This document shows positions 8,063-17,356 of a DNA stretch of 64,000 nt, one piece after another; positions within the stretch are counted from its first letter, which is position 1, and every line of letters begins with the position of its first letter. The position numbers and the translations under genes are program-made. Below the pieces are notes generated by a model, which saw nothing but the letters and a program-made list of their open reading frames with translations, was not told the origin of the DNA and searched no databases. The stretch lies in the NCBI RefSeq assembly GCF_003946915.1, contig NZ_RPOC01000014.1, positions 47,180 through 111,179 on the forward strand, in the 5' to 3' direction. Source of the stretch: Flavobacterium ustbae. Its GTDB lineage: Bacteria > Bacteroidota > Bacteroidia > Flavobacteriales > Flavobacteriaceae.

Positions 8063-9058
8063 ATGAAAAAATTTGATAGCCAGTTTACTCAAAATCTTTT
8101 TGAAAGAGGCTTAATTACAGAAAATCAGTTTGACGATGTTAAATCTTATCGAAATCTGAATATCTTTTCGCTCAATGCAGAATTGAAACTTTTTTTATAT
8201 CTGTCTGTATTGTTATTTACTTCTGGAATTGGAATTTTAATTTATGAAAATATCGATTCAATAGGGCATATTGCTATTCTTTCGTTGCTTTTGATTGTTA
8301 TAGCGGTTTGCTTTTTTTATTGTTTCAAATTTTCTAAAGGTTTCCAAAAAGAAGAAACAACTTTTGATCATCCCGTATTAGAATATCTGGTTTTGGCAGG
8401 TAATATCTTGACTTGTATTTTTATTGGCTATCTTCAGTTTCAATATAAACCTTTTGGAGAACATTACGGATTGGCGACGTTGGTTCCCACAATAGTGAGT
8501 TTCTTCTGTGCTTACTATTTTGACAACAGAAGTGTGCTAACAATTGCAATTACTGGTTTGGCGGCTTATGTCGGACTTTCTGTTACTCCACAAACTTTGT
8601 TGGATAATAACGATTTTTATGCTAGTCAGAGTTTAAGTTATTCGGCTGTAATGCTTGGGGTATTACTTATTTTGTGGACTATTTATAGCTGTCGTATTTC
8701 ACTAAAAACACATTTTAGCTTGATTTTCCTCACTTTTGCACTTCATATTATAAGCATTGCTTCAATTAGCAATTTAACCAATTACGATATTCTTACCTGG
8801 ATGGTTTTTGGAGTTATTTTAGCAGGTTCAACTTATTATTTTTATAAAGCTAGTTACGATCAAAAAGCAATGTCTCTCTATGTCTTTATGATTTTATACG
8901 CGTATATTGGAGCAAATATTTTTGTGTTTAGAATCTTTGAAAATGTTGATTTCTCAGACCTTTGGGAAATATTTATCTTTTTGTTGCCAGCGTATTTCAT
9001 CGGTTCAATTGTAATTTTTATAAAACTAATTAAAAACTTTCATAAAGAAATTGCATAA
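8063..9058 (+). CDS. DUF2157-like integral membrane protein
   Basis: The 331-residue protein has a short soluble N terminus (FERGLITENQFDDV, the helix-turn typical of DUF2157) followed by about nine predicted membrane segments, the first near residues 45-62. No catalytic motif is visible. The stop codon overlaps the start of the next gene by one base (TAATG), so translation is probably coupled. Function is unknown. Confidence 0.75.
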   Translation: MKKFDSQFTQNLFERGLITENQFDDVKSYRNLNIFSLNAELKLFLYLSVLLFTSGIGILIYENIDSIGHIAILSLLLIVIAVCFFYCFKFSKGFQKEETTFDHPVLEYLVLAGNILTCIFIGYLQFQYKPFGEHYGLATLVPTIVSFFCAYYFDNRSVLTIAITGLAAYVGLSVTPQTLLDNNDFYASQSLSYSAVMLGVLLILWTIYSCRISLKTHFSLIFLTFALHIISIASISNLTNYDILTWMVFGVILAGSTYYFYKASYDQKAMSLYVFMILYAYIGANIFVFRIFENVDFSDLWEIFIFLLPAYFIGSIVIFIKLIKNFHKEIA

Positions 9059-10224
9059 TGATAGTATACGATAAAAAAATATTGAATAATGAAGCTTTAA
9101 TTGATGAAGCAGCTTCTTTGCATAGTGGAGGTTTTATTAGTAAAGACCAAAAGAAATTTATAGAAAAGGAGTTGGAAAGTATTAAAAGCCAGAAAAACAT
9201 TTTGGTTAGAATTGGTTTCTTTTTACTAGGAGCATTATTGTTCGGATCGATTTGTGGTGCGATTACTATATTCGGAGTGAGTTCTGAGCGCATATTTTTT
9301 CAAATCTGCTGTTATATTTTTGCCATAGTTGGATTTGTGGGAGCTGAAATTCTAGCCTCAAAAAACTTTCATAATCACGGTTTAGATGATGCTTTTATTT
9401 TGGGAGCGCTTTTAAATGTCGGATTTGCAATAGGAATTACAACTGAAGGTTACGAAATGGTTATTGCTTTCTTTGTTGCAATAGTAGCGTTGTTTATGTT
9501 TTTGAGGTATTTGCATCTCTTGTCAATGCTCGTTTTCTGCCTTGCCATAACAGCTTTTTTGTTTTATGGGATGTTTGAATTGGGACAAATTGGAAAAGCT
9601 GTTTTACCATTTACAGCGGCGATTTTTGCTGGAGTTTTTTATTTTTTTACTAAAAGAATAATCGGCCGTTTGACTCAAATTTATTATTACAATGGGCTTT
9701 TATTAGCAAACAGCTTTTGTCTCGTTTTATTTTATCTTTCTTGTAATTATTTGATTGTAAGAGAACTTTCTGTAGAGCTTTTAGGAGCAGATGTAAAACC
9801 GGGAACCGATATTCCGTTTGCATTTTTCTTTTATGCCTTTACTTTTATAGTTCCAATAATTTATTTGGTTCAAGCTTTGAGAACAAAAGACCGATTAATG
9901 CTTTGGATCAGCTTTTTGGCTATTGCATTTTCAATTTACACGATTCGATTTTATTATTTGGTTTTGCCGATAGAAGTCGCACTTACACTTGGCGGTACGG
10001 TTTTATTTGCAATAGCCTATTTTTCTATTAAAAAATTAAAAGAAAAAGAAAGTGGATTAACTTTTAAGCCTGATAGGATTACTCATTCAGATGCATTACT
10101 AAACGCCGAGGCTTTAGTAGTAGCCTCAACTTTTGGAATGAAACCAGAAGTAAAACCACAAGCTTCTCCAATGGAATTTGGAGGTGGAGGCTTTAGCGGT
10201 GGCGGTTCTGGGGGAAGTTTTTAA
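9058..10224 (+). CDS. Multi-pass membrane protein with glycine/serine-rich tail, DUF2157/DUF4401-like
   Basis: This 388-residue protein also begins with a soluble segment (EAASLHSGGFISKDQKKFI) that mirrors the preceding gene, followed by roughly ten membrane segments, and ends in a low-complexity GGGGFSGGGSGGSF tail. The paired architecture suggests an old duplication and a two-subunit membrane complex. No enzymatic motif is visible. The terminal Gly/Ser tail resembles those of TPM/YgcG-type proteins, but I infer nothing from that alone. Confidence 0.72.
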   Translation: MIVYDKKILNNEALIDEAASLHSGGFISKDQKKFIEKELESIKSQKNILVRIGFFLLGALLFGSICGAITIFGVSSERIFFQICCYIFAIVGFVGAEILASKNFHNHGLDDAFILGALLNVGFAIGITTEGYEMVIAFFVAIVALFMFLRYLHLLSMLVFCLAITAFLFYGMFELGQIGKAVLPFTAAIFAGVFYFFTKRIIGRLTQIYYYNGLLLANSFCLVLFYLSCNYLIVRELSVELLGADVKPGTDIPFAFFFYAFTFIVPIIYLVQALRTKDRLMLWISFLAIAFSIYTIRFYYLVLPIEVALTLGGTVLFAIAYFSIKKLKEKESGLTFKPDRITHSDALLNAEALVVASTFGMKPEVKPQASPMEFGGGGFSGGGSGGSF

Positions 10225-10233
10225 TTGTATTTT

Positions 10234-10356
10234 GCCACAGATTAAAAGATTTTCACAGATTATTTTTGAATAAAGCAGCCACGAATTTCACAGATGCAGG
10301 CCTAATTAATTAGTGTAATTTGTGAAATTCGTGGCAAAATCATTTTAATCTGTGGC
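10234..10356. repeat. Nested intergenic inverted repeat (CACAGATTAAA outside, CACGAATTTCAC inside)
   Basis: The outer arms GCCACAGATTAAAA / TTTTAATCTGTGGC enclose a second pair, GCCACGAATTTCACA / TGTGAAATTCGTGGC (10278-10335). Two repeat families seen separately at 3737 and 5007 are therefore stacked here. It separates convergent genes and could terminate both. Confidence 0.8.
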
Positions 10357-10361
10357 AAAAA

Positions 10362-10751
10362 TTATACTTTACTTTTCAATGCCTCCGCATCAATATCGTT
10401 GTGCGAAACGTCGTAAACTGCTTTTCCGTTTTTGATTAAAATCAATTGAGGCGATTCGTGGTAAACACCAAATCGGCTTGCAATTTCGTTTGAAATATCT
10501 CTATGTGCGATTAAGTCTAAAAAATACGCATCAACAACACCTTCAAGATCATATTCTCTTTCAAATTGCTTTAGAGCCATACGGCTAATACTGCATCTTG
10601 TACTATGCTTGAAAATTACCACTGGCTTTTCATTAGAAATAGCTTCGATTTCCATTAATTGAAGCATATCTGTTAATTCTGTCCAGTTTACTTTACTTTT
10701 TGATGCTTCTGAGTTCTCAGAACTTCCGAAGATTGAATTAAAAAAACTCAT
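10362..10751 (-). CDS. ytxJ: YtxJ-type thioredoxin-fold protein (bacillithiol system)
   Basis: The 129-residue product has a thioredoxin-like fold with VIFKHSTRCSISRMAL (one redox cysteine in the TRCSIS motif), DLIAHRDISNEIA and the cis-proline region ESPQLILI. This matches the YtxJ family, monothiol proteins linked to bacillithiol. A longer frame begins at 10814, but family members begin MSFFxxIFG, so 10751 is chosen. A -7 box lies at 10860-10867. Confidence 0.85.
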   Translation of the reverse strand: MSFFNSIFGSSENSEASKSKVNWTELTDMLQLMEIEAISNEKPVVIFKHSTRCSISRMALKQFEREYDLEGVVDAYFLDLIAHRDISNEIASRFGVYHESPQLILIKNGKAVYDVSHNDIDAEALKSKV

Positions 10752-10859
10752 ATTTGGCTTGTTTTGTGACTTTTTGACGTGTTTTAATCGTAGAAAACTG
10801 ATTTTTACCGTCATTTTGTCTGTTTTTTTACTGTGGAATATAATTTGTCTATTTCAATG

Positions 10860-10867
10860 CAAAGTTA
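10860..10867 (-). promoter_or_regulatory. -7 promoter box of ytxJ
   Basis: TAACTTTG on the - strand fits TAnnTTTG. It is about 110 bp before the chosen start and about 46 bp before the alternative start at 10814. Confidence 0.4.
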
Positions 10868-10957
10868 AATTATTTTGAACAACAAATGTAGCTCAATAAA
10901 TCGTAACTTTAATCTTATAAAATTCAAACAAAATAAAATCAATCAAATCGTAAAAAT

Positions 10958-13558
10958 ATGAATATTAACAAGTTTACTATTAAATCGCAAGAAGCCATTC
11001 AGCTGTCACAGCAATTAGCACAGCGAAATGGTCAGCAGCAAATTGAAAATGAACACATTTTCAAAGCAATTTTTGAAGTTGATGAAAACGTAGCGCCATT
11101 TATATTGAAAAAATTAAATGTAAATGTGCCTCTGTTTTTGCAGGTTTTAGATGCTACAATTCAAAACTTTCCAAAAGTTTCTGGAGGAGAAATTATGCTT
11201 TCTAGAGACGCAAATAAAGCTTTGAATGAAGCTGAAATTATCGCTCAGAAAATGAACGATGAATACGTTTCTATCGAACATTTAATTTTAGCCATTTTTG
11301 ATTCAAAGAGTAAAGTTTCTCAGATTTTAAAAGACCAAGGCGTTACAGGAAAAGGCCTAAAAGCAACAATCGAAGAATTACGAAAAGGAGAAAGAGTAAC
11401 TTCGGCTTCAGCTGAAGAAACTTATAATTCGTTGAATAAATACGCTAAAAACTTAAACGAATTAGCTCGTACAGGAAAACTAGATCCGGTTATTGGCCGT
11501 GATGAAGAAATTCGTCGTGTACTGCAAATTCTAACCCGTAGAACCAAAAACAACCCAATGCTTATTGGTGAGCCTGGAGTTGGTAAAACGGCAATTGCAG
11601 AAGGTTTGGCGCATAGAATTGTTGACGGTGACGTTCCAGAAAACTTAAAAGAAAAAATCGTTTTCTCTCTAGATATGGGAGCTTTGATTGCAGGAGCGAA
11701 ATACAAAGGAGAATTTGAAGAGCGTTTAAAATCGGTTGTAAAAGAGGTTACAGCTGCAGAAGGAGATATTGTTCTTTTTATTGATGAGATTCATACGCTT
11801 GTAGGAGCGGGTGGAGGCGAAGGCGCAATGGATGCTGCCAATATCTTGAAACCAGCTTTGGCGCGTGGAGAATTGAGAGCAATTGGAGCCACAACTTTAG
11901 ATGAATATCAAAAATATTTTGAAAAGGATAAAGCGCTTGAAAGACGTTTCCAAAAAGTTCTAATTGACGAACCAGATACAGAAAGCGCGGTTTCAATTCT
12001 TCGTGGAATCAAAGAAAAATACGAAACACACCATAAAGTTCAGATCAAAGATGAAGCAATTATTGCTGCAGTTGAGCTTTCGCAAAGATACATTACCAAT
12101 CGTTTCTTGCCAGATAAAGCAATTGACTTAATGGATGAAGCGGCTTCTAAACTGCGTATGGAAATCAATTCGAAACCAGAAGAATTGGATGTTTTGGATC
12201 GTAAAATCATGCAGTTGGAAATTGAGATCGAAGCCATTAAACGTGAGAAGGAAGAAAGCAAGCTTAAAATTTTAGGTATGGAATTGGCCAACCTGAAGGA
12301 AGAGCGAAACGAAATCTTTGCAAAATGGAAATCTGAAAAAGATATTGTTGATGGAATTCAAGCCGTAAAACACGAAATAGAAGACTTTAAGTACGAAGCA
12401 GAACGTGCAGAACGTGATGGTGATTACGGAAAAGTAGCTGAAATTCGTTACGGAAAAATAAAAGAAGCGCAAGAACGTCAGGAAACGTTGCAAAAACAAT
12501 TGCAGGAATTTCAACAAGGAAATTCTTTAATTAAAGAAGAAGTTACCAGAGAAGACATTGCCGAAGTTGTAGCAAAATGGACTGGAATTCCAGTAACTAA
12601 AATGCTTCAGACAGAAAGAGAAAAACTATTGCATTTAGAAGACGAATTGCACAAACGTGTTGTTGGTCAGGAAGAAGCGATTGAAGCTGTGAGTGATGCA
12701 GTTCGTAGAAGCCGTGCCGGTTTGCAGGATATGAAAAAACCAGTTGGAACTTTCTTGTTCTTAGGGACAACGGGAGTTGGTAAAACCGAATTAGCAAAAG
12801 CGTTGGCGGAATATCTTTTTGATGATGAAAATGCTATGACGCGTATCGATATGAGTGAGTACCAAGAACGTCACAGTGTGAGCCGTTTGGTTGGTGCACC
12901 TCCAGGATATGTGGGTTATGATGAAGGTGGGCAGTTGACAGAAGCCGTTCGTAGAAAACCGTATTCCGTTATTTTGTTAGATGAGATCGAAAAAGCGCAT
13001 CCAGATACGTTCAATATTTTATTGCAAGTTCTTGATGAAGGTCGATTAACTGATAACAAAGGTCGTTTGGCCGATTTCAAAAATACGATTATCATCATGA
13101 CTTCTAATATGGGAAGCCAGATTATTCAAGAGAAATTTGAAAATCTGAAAGGCGGAGTAGAAGCAGCGACAGAAGCAGCGAAAAACGAAGTTTTAGGATT
13201 GTTGAAACAAACAGTTCGTCCAGAGTTTATAAACCGTATCGATGAAATTGTAATGTTTACGCCGCTTACGGTAGATAATATTTCTAGAATTGTTGGTTTG
13301 CAGCTGAAAGGTGTTACCAAAATGCTGGCTCAGCAGGGCATTACAATGGATGCAACTCCAGAGGCAATTGCTTACTTGTCAGAAAAAGGATTTGATCCTC
13401 AGTTTGGTGCAAGACCAGTAAAAAGAGTCGTGCAGCGAGAAGTTTTAAATCAATTGTCAAAAGAAATTTTGGCTGGAAATATAACAACAGAAAGCATTAT
13501 TCTGATTGATGCTTTCGATGGAAATTTAGTATTTAGAAATCAGACGCATAAAGGTTAA
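10958..13558 (+). CDS. clpB: Chaperone ATPase ClpB
   Basis: The 866-residue protein is a full-length Hsp100 disaggregase: two Clp N-terminal repeats (residues 1-145), first AAA+ domain with Walker A GEPGVGKT (about 204-211) and Walker [11 protein letters not shown], a long coiled-coil middle domain (about 400-525), and a second AAA+ domain with [13 protein letters not shown] and [11 protein letters not shown]. The N and M domains mark it as ClpB rather than ClpA or ClpC. It resolubilises aggregated proteins with DnaK. It is monocistronic, with a terminator at 13591-13619. Confidence 0.97.
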   Translation: MNINKFTIKSQEAIQLSQQLAQRNGQQQIENEHIFKAIFEVDENVAPFILKKLNVNVPLFLQVLDATIQNFPKVSGGEIMLSRDANKALNEAEIIAQKMNDEYVSIEHLILAIFDSKSKVSQILKDQGVTGKGLKATIEELRKGERVTSASAEETYNSLNKYAKNLNELARTGKLDPVIGRDEEIRRVLQILTRRTKNNPMLIGEPGVGKTAIAEGLAHRIVDGDVPENLKEKIVFSLDMGALIAGAKYKGEFEERLKSVVKEVTAAEGDIVLFIDEIHTLVGAGGGEGAMDAANILKPALARGELRAIGATTLDEYQKYFEKDKALERRFQKVLIDEPDTESAVSILRGIKEKYETHHKVQIKDEAIIAAVELSQRYITNRFLPDKAIDLMDEAASKLRMEINSKPEELDVLDRKIMQLEIEIEAIKREKEESKLKILGMELANLKEERNEIFAKWKSEKDIVDGIQAVKHEIEDFKYEAERAERDGDYGKVAEIRYGKIKEAQERQETLQKQLQEFQQGNSLIKEEVTREDIAEVVAKWTGIPVTKMLQTEREKLLHLEDELHKRVVGQEEAIEAVSDAVRRSRAGLQDMKKPVGTFLFLGTTGVGKTELAKALAEYLFDDENAMTRIDMSEYQERHSVSRLVGAPPGYVGYDEGGQLTEAVRRKPYSVILLDEIEKAHPDTFNILLQVLDEGRLTDNKGRLADFKNTIIIMTSNMGSQIIQEKFENLKGGVEAATEAAKNEVLGLLKQTVRPEFINRIDEIVMFTPLTVDNISRIVGLQLKGVTKMLAQQGITMDATPEAIAYLSEKGFDPQFGARPVKRVVQREVLNQLSKEILAGNITTESIILIDAFDGNLVFRNQTHKG

Positions 13559-13590
13559 TAATTTTATTTAGTTAATTATTAATTGGAGAA

Positions 13591-13619
13591 AACATCAGTC
13601 GAAAGGCTGGTGTTTTTTT
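13591..13619 (+). terminator. Terminator after clpB
   Basis: ACATCAGTCGAAAGGCTGGTGT folds into a stem with a GAAA-type loop, followed by seven T. The same hairpin recurs at 14872-14903. Confidence 0.85.
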
Positions 13620-13731
13620 GTGCTATAAATTCTGAAACTTTTTAGGCAATTCATATAACAAGATATTTTGAAAAAAGAATCAATTTTAAACTAATAAAAA
13701 TCAGCAAATTATTAATTAAAATTTAAAGAAC

Positions 13732-13851
13732 ATGAACAATTTATTTAGAGGATTACTTGCAGGATATGGAGCCAAAAAATTAGGTGGAGGCTGTTTTGGA
13801 ACTATTATAGTTTTCATTATTTTGTGGGTGCTGTTAGGACAATGCAGTTAA
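13732..13851 (+). CDS. Small membrane peptide, 39 residues
   Basis: ATG at 13732 opens a 39-codon frame: a short amphipathic N terminus with GYGAKKLGGG, then one hydrophobic helix (about residues 22-35) and the ending GQCS. It stands alone between clpB and the DUF808 gene. The glycine-rich segment before a single helix resembles small conserved membrane peptides of Flavobacteria, but I do not recognise a named family. Confidence 0.55.
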   Translation: MNNLFRGLLAGYGAKKLGGGCFGTIIVFIILWVLLGQCS

Positions 13852-13963
13852 GAACAGCATTACATAAAATTGAGAATAAAAACATAAATTTAGGTGTGAT
13901 ATTGTTGGGAAGATTCAAACAAAATGTATAGATTCGCATCACAAAAAATAACAAATTTAAAAG

Positions 13964-14848
13964 ATGGCTTCAGGTTTTTTCGTTCTATTAGATGATATCG
14001 CAGCAATTATGGATGATGTTGCAGTAATGAGTAAAATTGCAGCAAAGAAAACAGCTGGAATCTTAGGAGATGATTTGGCTGTAAATGCTGAAAAAGCTTC
14101 AGGATTTGCATCATCTAGAGAACTTCCTGTTCTTTGGGCAATCAGTAAAGGCTCTTTGCTAAATAAAATTATTATACTTCCTATTGCTTTTTTGTTGAGC
14201 GCTTTTCTTCCGGCAGCTATTATCGTAATATTGGTTCTTGGGGGATTGTTTTTAGCCTATGAAGGAGCCGAGAAAGTTTATGAGTTTATCGTTCCTCATA
14301 AACATGCAGAATCAGAAGGGATTACAGAAGAAACTCTAACCGAAGAACAAATCTTAGCAGTAGAGAAAACTAAAATCAAATCTGCTATTATAACAGACTT
14401 TATTCTTTCTGTCGAAATTGTAATTATCGCCTTAGGAACTGTTATAGAAGAGCCTCTAACGCAACAGATTATCGTAACTTCTATTATTGCCTTAATTGCT
14501 ACAATTGGAGTTTATGGTATTGTAGCGCTTATTGTTAGAATGGATGAAGCGGGTTATAAACTTATTAAGGTTAGCAAAAGTGAAAAAAGCTTTTCTGCTA
14601 TGATAGGAAATATTTTGGTGAAGGCTCTTCCTTTGGTAATTAAAGGATTAACGGTAATTGGAACTATTGCTTTGCTTTTGGTTGCAGGAGGAATTTTTGT
14701 ACATTACATTCCTTATTTCCATCATTTGTCAGAAGAAATCAAAATGCCTGCGATTATTAAAGAATTTGTAGTAGGATTGGTTTTAGGATTTGCAGTTCTT
14801 TTAGTTATTAACTTAGTTAAAAAGATTTTCAAAAAGAAAACGGCTTAA
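13964..14848 (+). CDS. DUF808 family membrane protein (YedI-like)
   Basis: The 294-residue protein opens with MASGFFVLLDDIAAIMDD and KKTAGILGDDLAVNAEKASGF, the hallmark of DUF808. It has about six to seven membrane segments, and VNAEKASGF precedes a cytoplasmic stretch. Members are inner-membrane proteins of unknown function, sometimes described as transporters. A terminator follows at 14872. Confidence 0.88.
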   Translation: MASGFFVLLDDIAAIMDDVAVMSKIAAKKTAGILGDDLAVNAEKASGFASSRELPVLWAISKGSLLNKIIILPIAFLLSAFLPAAIIVILVLGGLFLAYEGAEKVYEFIVPHKHAESEGITEETLTEEQILAVEKTKIKSAIITDFILSVEIVIIALGTVIEEPLTQQIIVTSIIALIATIGVYGIVALIVRMDEAGYKLIKVSKSEKSFSAMIGNILVKALPLVIKGLTVIGTIALLLVAGGIFVHYIPYFHHLSEEIKMPAIIKEFVVGLVLGFAVLLVINLVKKIFKKKTA

Positions 14849-14871
14849 TCTAATTAACATCATCATATAAA

Positions 14872-14903
14872 AACATCAGTCGAAAGGCTGATGTTTTTTT
14901 TTT
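14872..14903 (+). terminator. Terminator after DUF808 gene; rest of the gap empty
   Basis: ACATCAGTCGAAAGGCTGATGT followed by ten T forms a strong hairpin whose core matches the clpB terminator. I see no gene or repeat in the remaining 264 bp up to the lipoprotein start at 15168. Confidence 0.88.
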
Positions 14904-15167
14904 GGAACAATAATACTTTTGAGGTTTAAAATAGTTTGACTTTTTGCTCTCTTTTTATTGTTATGAAACGAGATCAAAGAAAAGTTGAAGAAGTGTAAAA
15001 CTGTAATTTTTTAAAAAGTATTAAAGAAATATGCATTTTTTTTAAACGAATAAAAACTTGATTTTTAGTTATTTAGTTCCTTAGTGGAATTTTTAACATT
15101 TTGTTTTAAGCAACCATTGCAACTAAGCGACATCTTCATAGTAATTAACAATTAATTATTATTTTAT

Positions 15168-15578
15168 ATGAAAAGTTTTAGTTTAAAATCAAGTTTAGTA
15201 GTATTATTTTTATCAATTGCATTTGTTTCATGCAATAGTGATGATGACGTGGAAACACCAGTTGAAACCTCTAAAGCTGCTTTAGCAACCGAAATTAAAG
15301 GACCAGCAACAGGAAAAGTAAATGATGAATTAAGCTACGAAGTAACGTATGTTGTAGATAATGCCTGCGGAGAATTTGATAAAATTTCAGAAGTAACAAT
15401 TGGGGCAGTAAAAGGATTGCAAGTAGTAGCTAAATATCCAGCAGAAGTTTGCACGCAGCAAGTGCCAGAGCCAAAAAAGACAGTTTACAAATTTAAATCG
15501 GCAGCAAAAGGAACTTTCGAAATTAAATTCAAAAAATCAGAAACAGAATTCCTTACTCAAAAAGTAGTGATCGAATAG
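15168..15578 (+). CDS. Small lipoprotein of unknown function
   Basis: The 136-residue product has a lipoprotein signal (hydrophobic core LVVLFLSIAF, lipobox FVSC, cysteine about residue 22) followed by NSDDD, an acidic +2 region often linked to surface export in Bacteroidetes. The rest looks like one immunoglobulin-like beta-sandwich with two cysteines (NACGEF, AEVCTQ) that could form a disulphide. No partner gene is adjacent. Confidence 0.7.
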   Translation: MKSFSLKSSLVVLFLSIAFVSCNSDDDVETPVETSKAALATEIKGPATGKVNDELSYEVTYVVDNACGEFDKISEVTIGAVKGLQVVAKYPAEVCTQQVPEPKKTVYKFKSAAKGTFEIKFKKSETEFLTQKVVIE

Positions 15579-15686
15579 TAAAAAATTTAGTTGAGTTTAT
15601 TTAGGTTTGAAAAGCCATTTTGCAGAAGTTCAATTTTAAACTGATGTAGAATGGTTTTTTTACCTAAAAATATGGACGAAAATTTC

Positions 15687-15694
15687 TATCTTTG
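15687..15694 (+). promoter_or_regulatory. -7 promoter box of the toxin-antitoxin pair
   Basis: TATCTTTG matches TAnnTTTG. The ATG at 15696 is only two bases after it, upstream of the expected transcription start, which favours the ATG at 15717 as the real start. Confidence 0.6.
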
Positions 15695-15716
15695 AATGAT
15701 CAAATATGATAAGATT

Positions 15717-15962
15717 ATGGGAGCTTTAGAGTTGAGAGAAAGTGTTTTAGAATATATTAGTACTGCCGATGAGCGTCTTTTAAAAGTTGTAAAAGCAGTT
15801 ATTGAAAGTTATCAAGAAGAAGATATAGTTGCATTTTCGGTAGAAGGGCAGCCAATTACTAGAGTTGAGTATAAAGCTCAGTTGGCTAATACGAAATTAG
15901 AAATTGAAAGAGGAGAATATACTTCGCAAGAAGATTTAGAAAAGGAATCTGATAATTGGTAA
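15717..15962 (+). CDS. Antitoxin-like protein of a RelBE/ParDE pair
   Basis: The 81-residue acidic protein (MGALELRESVLEYIS...) has a helical N terminus and a C-terminal half rich in Glu (TKLEIERGEYTSQEDLEKES) suited to wrapping a toxin. Size, charge and the ParE-like frame 11 bp downstream mark it as an antitoxin. Start 15717 was preferred over 15696 because of the promoter position. Confidence 0.7.
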   Translation: MGALELRESVLEYISTADERLLKVVKAVIESYQEEDIVAFSVEGQPITRVEYKAQLANTKLEIERGEYTSQEDLEKESDNW

Positions 15963-15973
15963 CATACAAAACT

Positions 15974-16250
15974 ATGAAGGTAGTTTGGACCCACACTGCC
16001 AAGAATCATTTAAGAACAATTTTTAATTTTTATAAAGAGAAATCGATTCAAGGCGCTAATAATATTAAGAATGAAATTCTAGATGCAACTAAAAAAATAC
16101 ATTTTGCAGAACAATATCAAAAAGATGAAATTGAACCTGAATATAGAAGAATTATAATTAGAGATTATAAAATATTATTTAGTAGAAGATGATGTGATTT
16201 ACATTTCTAAAATATTTTCTACAAAACGAAATTCTGCAGAACAATTATAA
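15974..16250 (+). pseudogene. RelE/ParE-type toxin with frameshift near the C terminus
   Basis: The frame starts MKVVWTHTAKNHLRTIF and contains EYRRIIIRDYKIL, the conserved core of ParE/RelE toxins. It then ends early at the TGA at 16190-16192. Shifting frame at about 16178 continues the family pattern as LVEDDVIYISKIFSTKRN to a TAA at 16248-16250. The C-terminal beta-strand and helix are therefore lost in the intact reading. No slippery heptamer is evident, so a disabling indel is more likely than programmed frameshifting. Confidence 0.75.
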
Positions 16251-16320
16251 AGAGCTTTTAGGCTCTTTTTTAATATCATAAAGTTAAATAAACTCATATT
16301 GCTATTCTTTCAAAAAGTAC

Positions 16321-16328
16321 TATTTTTG
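16321..16328 (+). promoter_or_regulatory. -7 promoter box of aguB
   Basis: TATTTTTG lies 18 bp before the ATG at 16347 and rules out the upstream in-frame start at 16299. Confidence 0.65.
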
Positions 16329-16346
16329 CACTCTAAATTTTATGTC

Positions 16347-17237
16347 ATGGCGAAAAGAAAGTATAAAGTATCGGTTATTCAGTTAAATCTGAATGATGTT
16401 GCCGAAAATAATCTTAAAAAATGTATCAGCTGGGTAAGAGATGCTGCAAGCCAAGGTGCTGAAGTTATACTATTACCTGAATTATATAGCAGTCATTATT
16501 TCTGCCAAAGCGAAGATGTAGATAATTTTGCATTAGCAGAACCATTATACAGTACTTCATTTATTGCTTTTAGTGAATTAGCAAAAGATTTAGGAGTAGT
16601 GATTATTGTTCCTTTCTTCGAGAAAAGAATGGCTGGAATTTACCACAATAGTGCTTATATTATTGACACTGATGGAAGTGAAGCTGGTTTGTACCGTAAA
16701 ATGCATATTCCAGACGATCCACATTTCTATGAGAAATTCTATTTTACTCCAGGTGATTTAGGTTTCCAAGCAATCGAAACTAAAAAAGGAACGGTTGGGA
16801 CTTTGATCTGTTGGGATCAATGGTATCCTGAAGCAGCTCGTATTACGGCGCTTAAAGGTGCTGAGGTTTTATTCTACCCAACTGCTATTGGATGGCATCC
16901 TAAAGAAAAAGAGCAATACGGAGAAAACCAATACGGTGCTTGGATGAACGTAATGAAAGGCCATGCAGTAGCAAATGGAGTTTTCGTAGCAGCAGCAAAT
17001 AGAATTGGTTTAGAAAAATATATCGACGGTACAGAAGGAATTCAATTCTGGGGAGCTTCTTTCATCGCTGGACCACAAGGAGAAATCTTAGCTCAGGCAT
17101 CTCACGATAAAGAAGAAATCTTAATTGCTGAAGTTGATTTGGATTTACAAGAAAATGTTCGCCAAAACTGGCCATTTTTCAGAGACAGAAGAATTGATGC
17201 TTTTGGAGATATTACAAAAAGAGCAATAGATAAATAA
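16347..17237 (+). CDS. aguB: N-carbamoylputrescine amidohydrolase
   Basis: The 296-residue nitrilase-superfamily enzyme shows the Glu-Lys-Cys triad in LPELY, YRKMHIPDD and LICWDQWYPEAAR. The last motif is characteristic of the carbamoylputrescine branch. It releases putrescine from N-carbamoylputrescine. Its partner agmatine deiminase lies 3.5 kb downstream at 20708, with two unrelated - strand genes between them, so the pathway genes are near neighbours but not an operon. Confidence 0.93.
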   Translation: MAKRKYKVSVIQLNLNDVAENNLKKCISWVRDAASQGAEVILLPELYSSHYFCQSEDVDNFALAEPLYSTSFIAFSELAKDLGVVIIVPFFEKRMAGIYHNSAYIIDTDGSEAGLYRKMHIPDDPHFYEKFYFTPGDLGFQAIETKKGTVGTLICWDQWYPEAARITALKGAEVLFYPTAIGWHPKEKEQYGENQYGAWMNVMKGHAVANGVFVAAANRIGLEKYIDGTEGIQFWGASFIAGPQGEILAQASHDKEEILIAEVDLDLQENVRQNWPFFRDRRIDAFGDITKRAIDK

Positions 17238-17258
17238 TTAGATTTATCTGAAATATGT

Positions 17259-17289
17259 AAAGGGACAAAATGTAAATTTTGTCCCTTTT
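17259..17289 (+). terminator. Terminator after aguB
   Basis: AAAGGGACAAAATGTAAATTTTGTCCCTTT is a near-perfect stem ending in T residues. Confidence 0.8.
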
Positions 17290-17356
17290 AATTTTGTTCT
17301 TTTTGTAAGCTTCGGAGAAGCGAAATATTTATAGCAAATAATAAAAGTAACACTAT

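Noticed and set aside
16163..16192. Programmed frameshift in the toxin
   Set aside because: No slippery heptamer or downstream structure was seen at the shift; an indel is the simpler reading.
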